Below, in pieces: positions 50,810 through 50,969 of a DNA stretch of 50,969 nt. The stretch comes from Clostridia bacterium. GTDB lineage: Bacteria; Bacillota; DSM-521; Neomoorellales; SLTJ01. The stretch lies in contig SLTJ01000014.1 in NCBI GenBank assembly GCA_004347685.1, positions 1 through 50,969 on the forward strand. The letters run 5' to 3'. A model generated the notes under the pieces. It worked only from the letters and a program-made list of their open reading frames with translations. It made no database searches and had not been told where the DNA came from. A program made the position numbers and the translations under genes. Numbering within the stretch: position 1 is the stretch's first letter; the number at the start of each line of letters is the position of its first letter.

Positions 50810-50953
50810 AACGGATGTCTACGTCTACTACACCGTGGCGTCACCCCGCGCCCGCATTAAAGCGTTCGCGGTATGCCACCTGGCAACTGCACAAAGCTGG
50901 TCATGGTGCGGAAGCCGCCACCGGCTTCTCGCTTCCTACCTCCGGTTTTACAG

Positions 50954-50969
50954 GGTTAAGTCCTCGACC
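50954..50969 (-). rRNA. rrl: 23S ribosomal RNA, extreme 3' end (cut by window edge)
   Basis: Minus strand GGTCGAGGACTTAACC at the right edge matches the very end of clostridial 23S rRNA. Between it and 5S lie about 144 bases of spacer with no tRNA gene. Confidence 0.75.

Overview
The window is a GC-rich chromosomal segment of an endospore-forming, low-oxygen Firmicute. It carries SigK, SigH, a tricistronic GerA-type germination operon, CtsR-McsA-McsB-ClpC, YacL, CarD and RadA in the gene order typical of that phylum. TAT-exported Fe-S and multiheme c-type cytochrome proteins, a tungstate ABC importer, ThyX instead of ThyA, and YedE/TusA sulfur-trafficking genes point to an anaerobic, respiring, probably thermophilic member of the Moorella/Desulfotomaculum/Ammonifex-like clostridia. 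The taxon is an inference from gene content; no 16S sequence is present.

Layout. 0-4 kb: the 5' end of ssb, sigK, and a tungstate importer operon (tupA-tupB-tupC, minus strand) with a clear promoter and an overlapping dyad. 4-6.6 kb: a NarL-type response regulator and a NarX-like histidine kinase, divergently transcribed. 6.8-9.1 kb: five small genes, four encoding membrane proteins. 9.3-11.8 kb: a tetraheme cytochrome / TAT Fe-S / NrfD-like operon with no catalytic subunit beside it. 12.3-14.6 kb: a second histidine kinase / response regulator pair. 14.8-17.6 kb: FlhB-like and FliK-like proteins and YchF. 17.8-19.7 kb: a conserved hypothetical gene, a decayed namA, and tRNA-Thr, initiator tRNA-Met and tRNA-Tyr. 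19.9-30.4 kb: the conserved block sigH-yacP-rlmB-thyX-cysS-epsC-ispDF-yacL-carD-radA. 30.5-40.6 kb: an accessory stretch holding a split-Soret-type cytochrome, a LysR regulator, two different YedE/TusA modules, malQ, a treZ/treY relic, a C_GCAxxG protein and a truncated UroD-like methyltransferase. 40.7-45.6 kb: ctsR-mcsA-mcsB-clpC under a CtsR box. 45.7-49.8 kb: gerA-type AA-AB-AC under a SigG-like promoter. 49.8-51 kb: a vapBC module, then the 5S gene and the extreme 3' end of 23S.

In Bacillus, clpC, radA, disA, yacL, ispD, ispF, cysE, cysS, mrnC, rlmB, yacP and sigH are contiguous. Here a block of about 10 kb rich in redox and sulfur genes lies between clpC and radA, disA is missing from its usual place, and thyX stands where mrnC would be.

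The most unusual signals are: (1) a family of about 125-136 bp elements with terminal repeats of the type GTAACTACTC...GAGTAGTTAC, four copies, two in the 5' leaders of epsC and sigH and two just after the stops of sigH and a response regulator; (2) two neighbouring YedE/TusA modules, one with a full-length permease and one with the permease split into two half-proteins in swapped order around TusA; (3) a split-Soret cytochrome fused to a copper-amine-oxidase-type N-terminal domain and preceded by a structured leader that may be a Moco-type riboswitch; (4) an orphan cytochrome/Fe-S/NrfD operon whose promoter has a 7-bp-arm dyad placed as expected for activation by the adjacent LuxR-type regulator.
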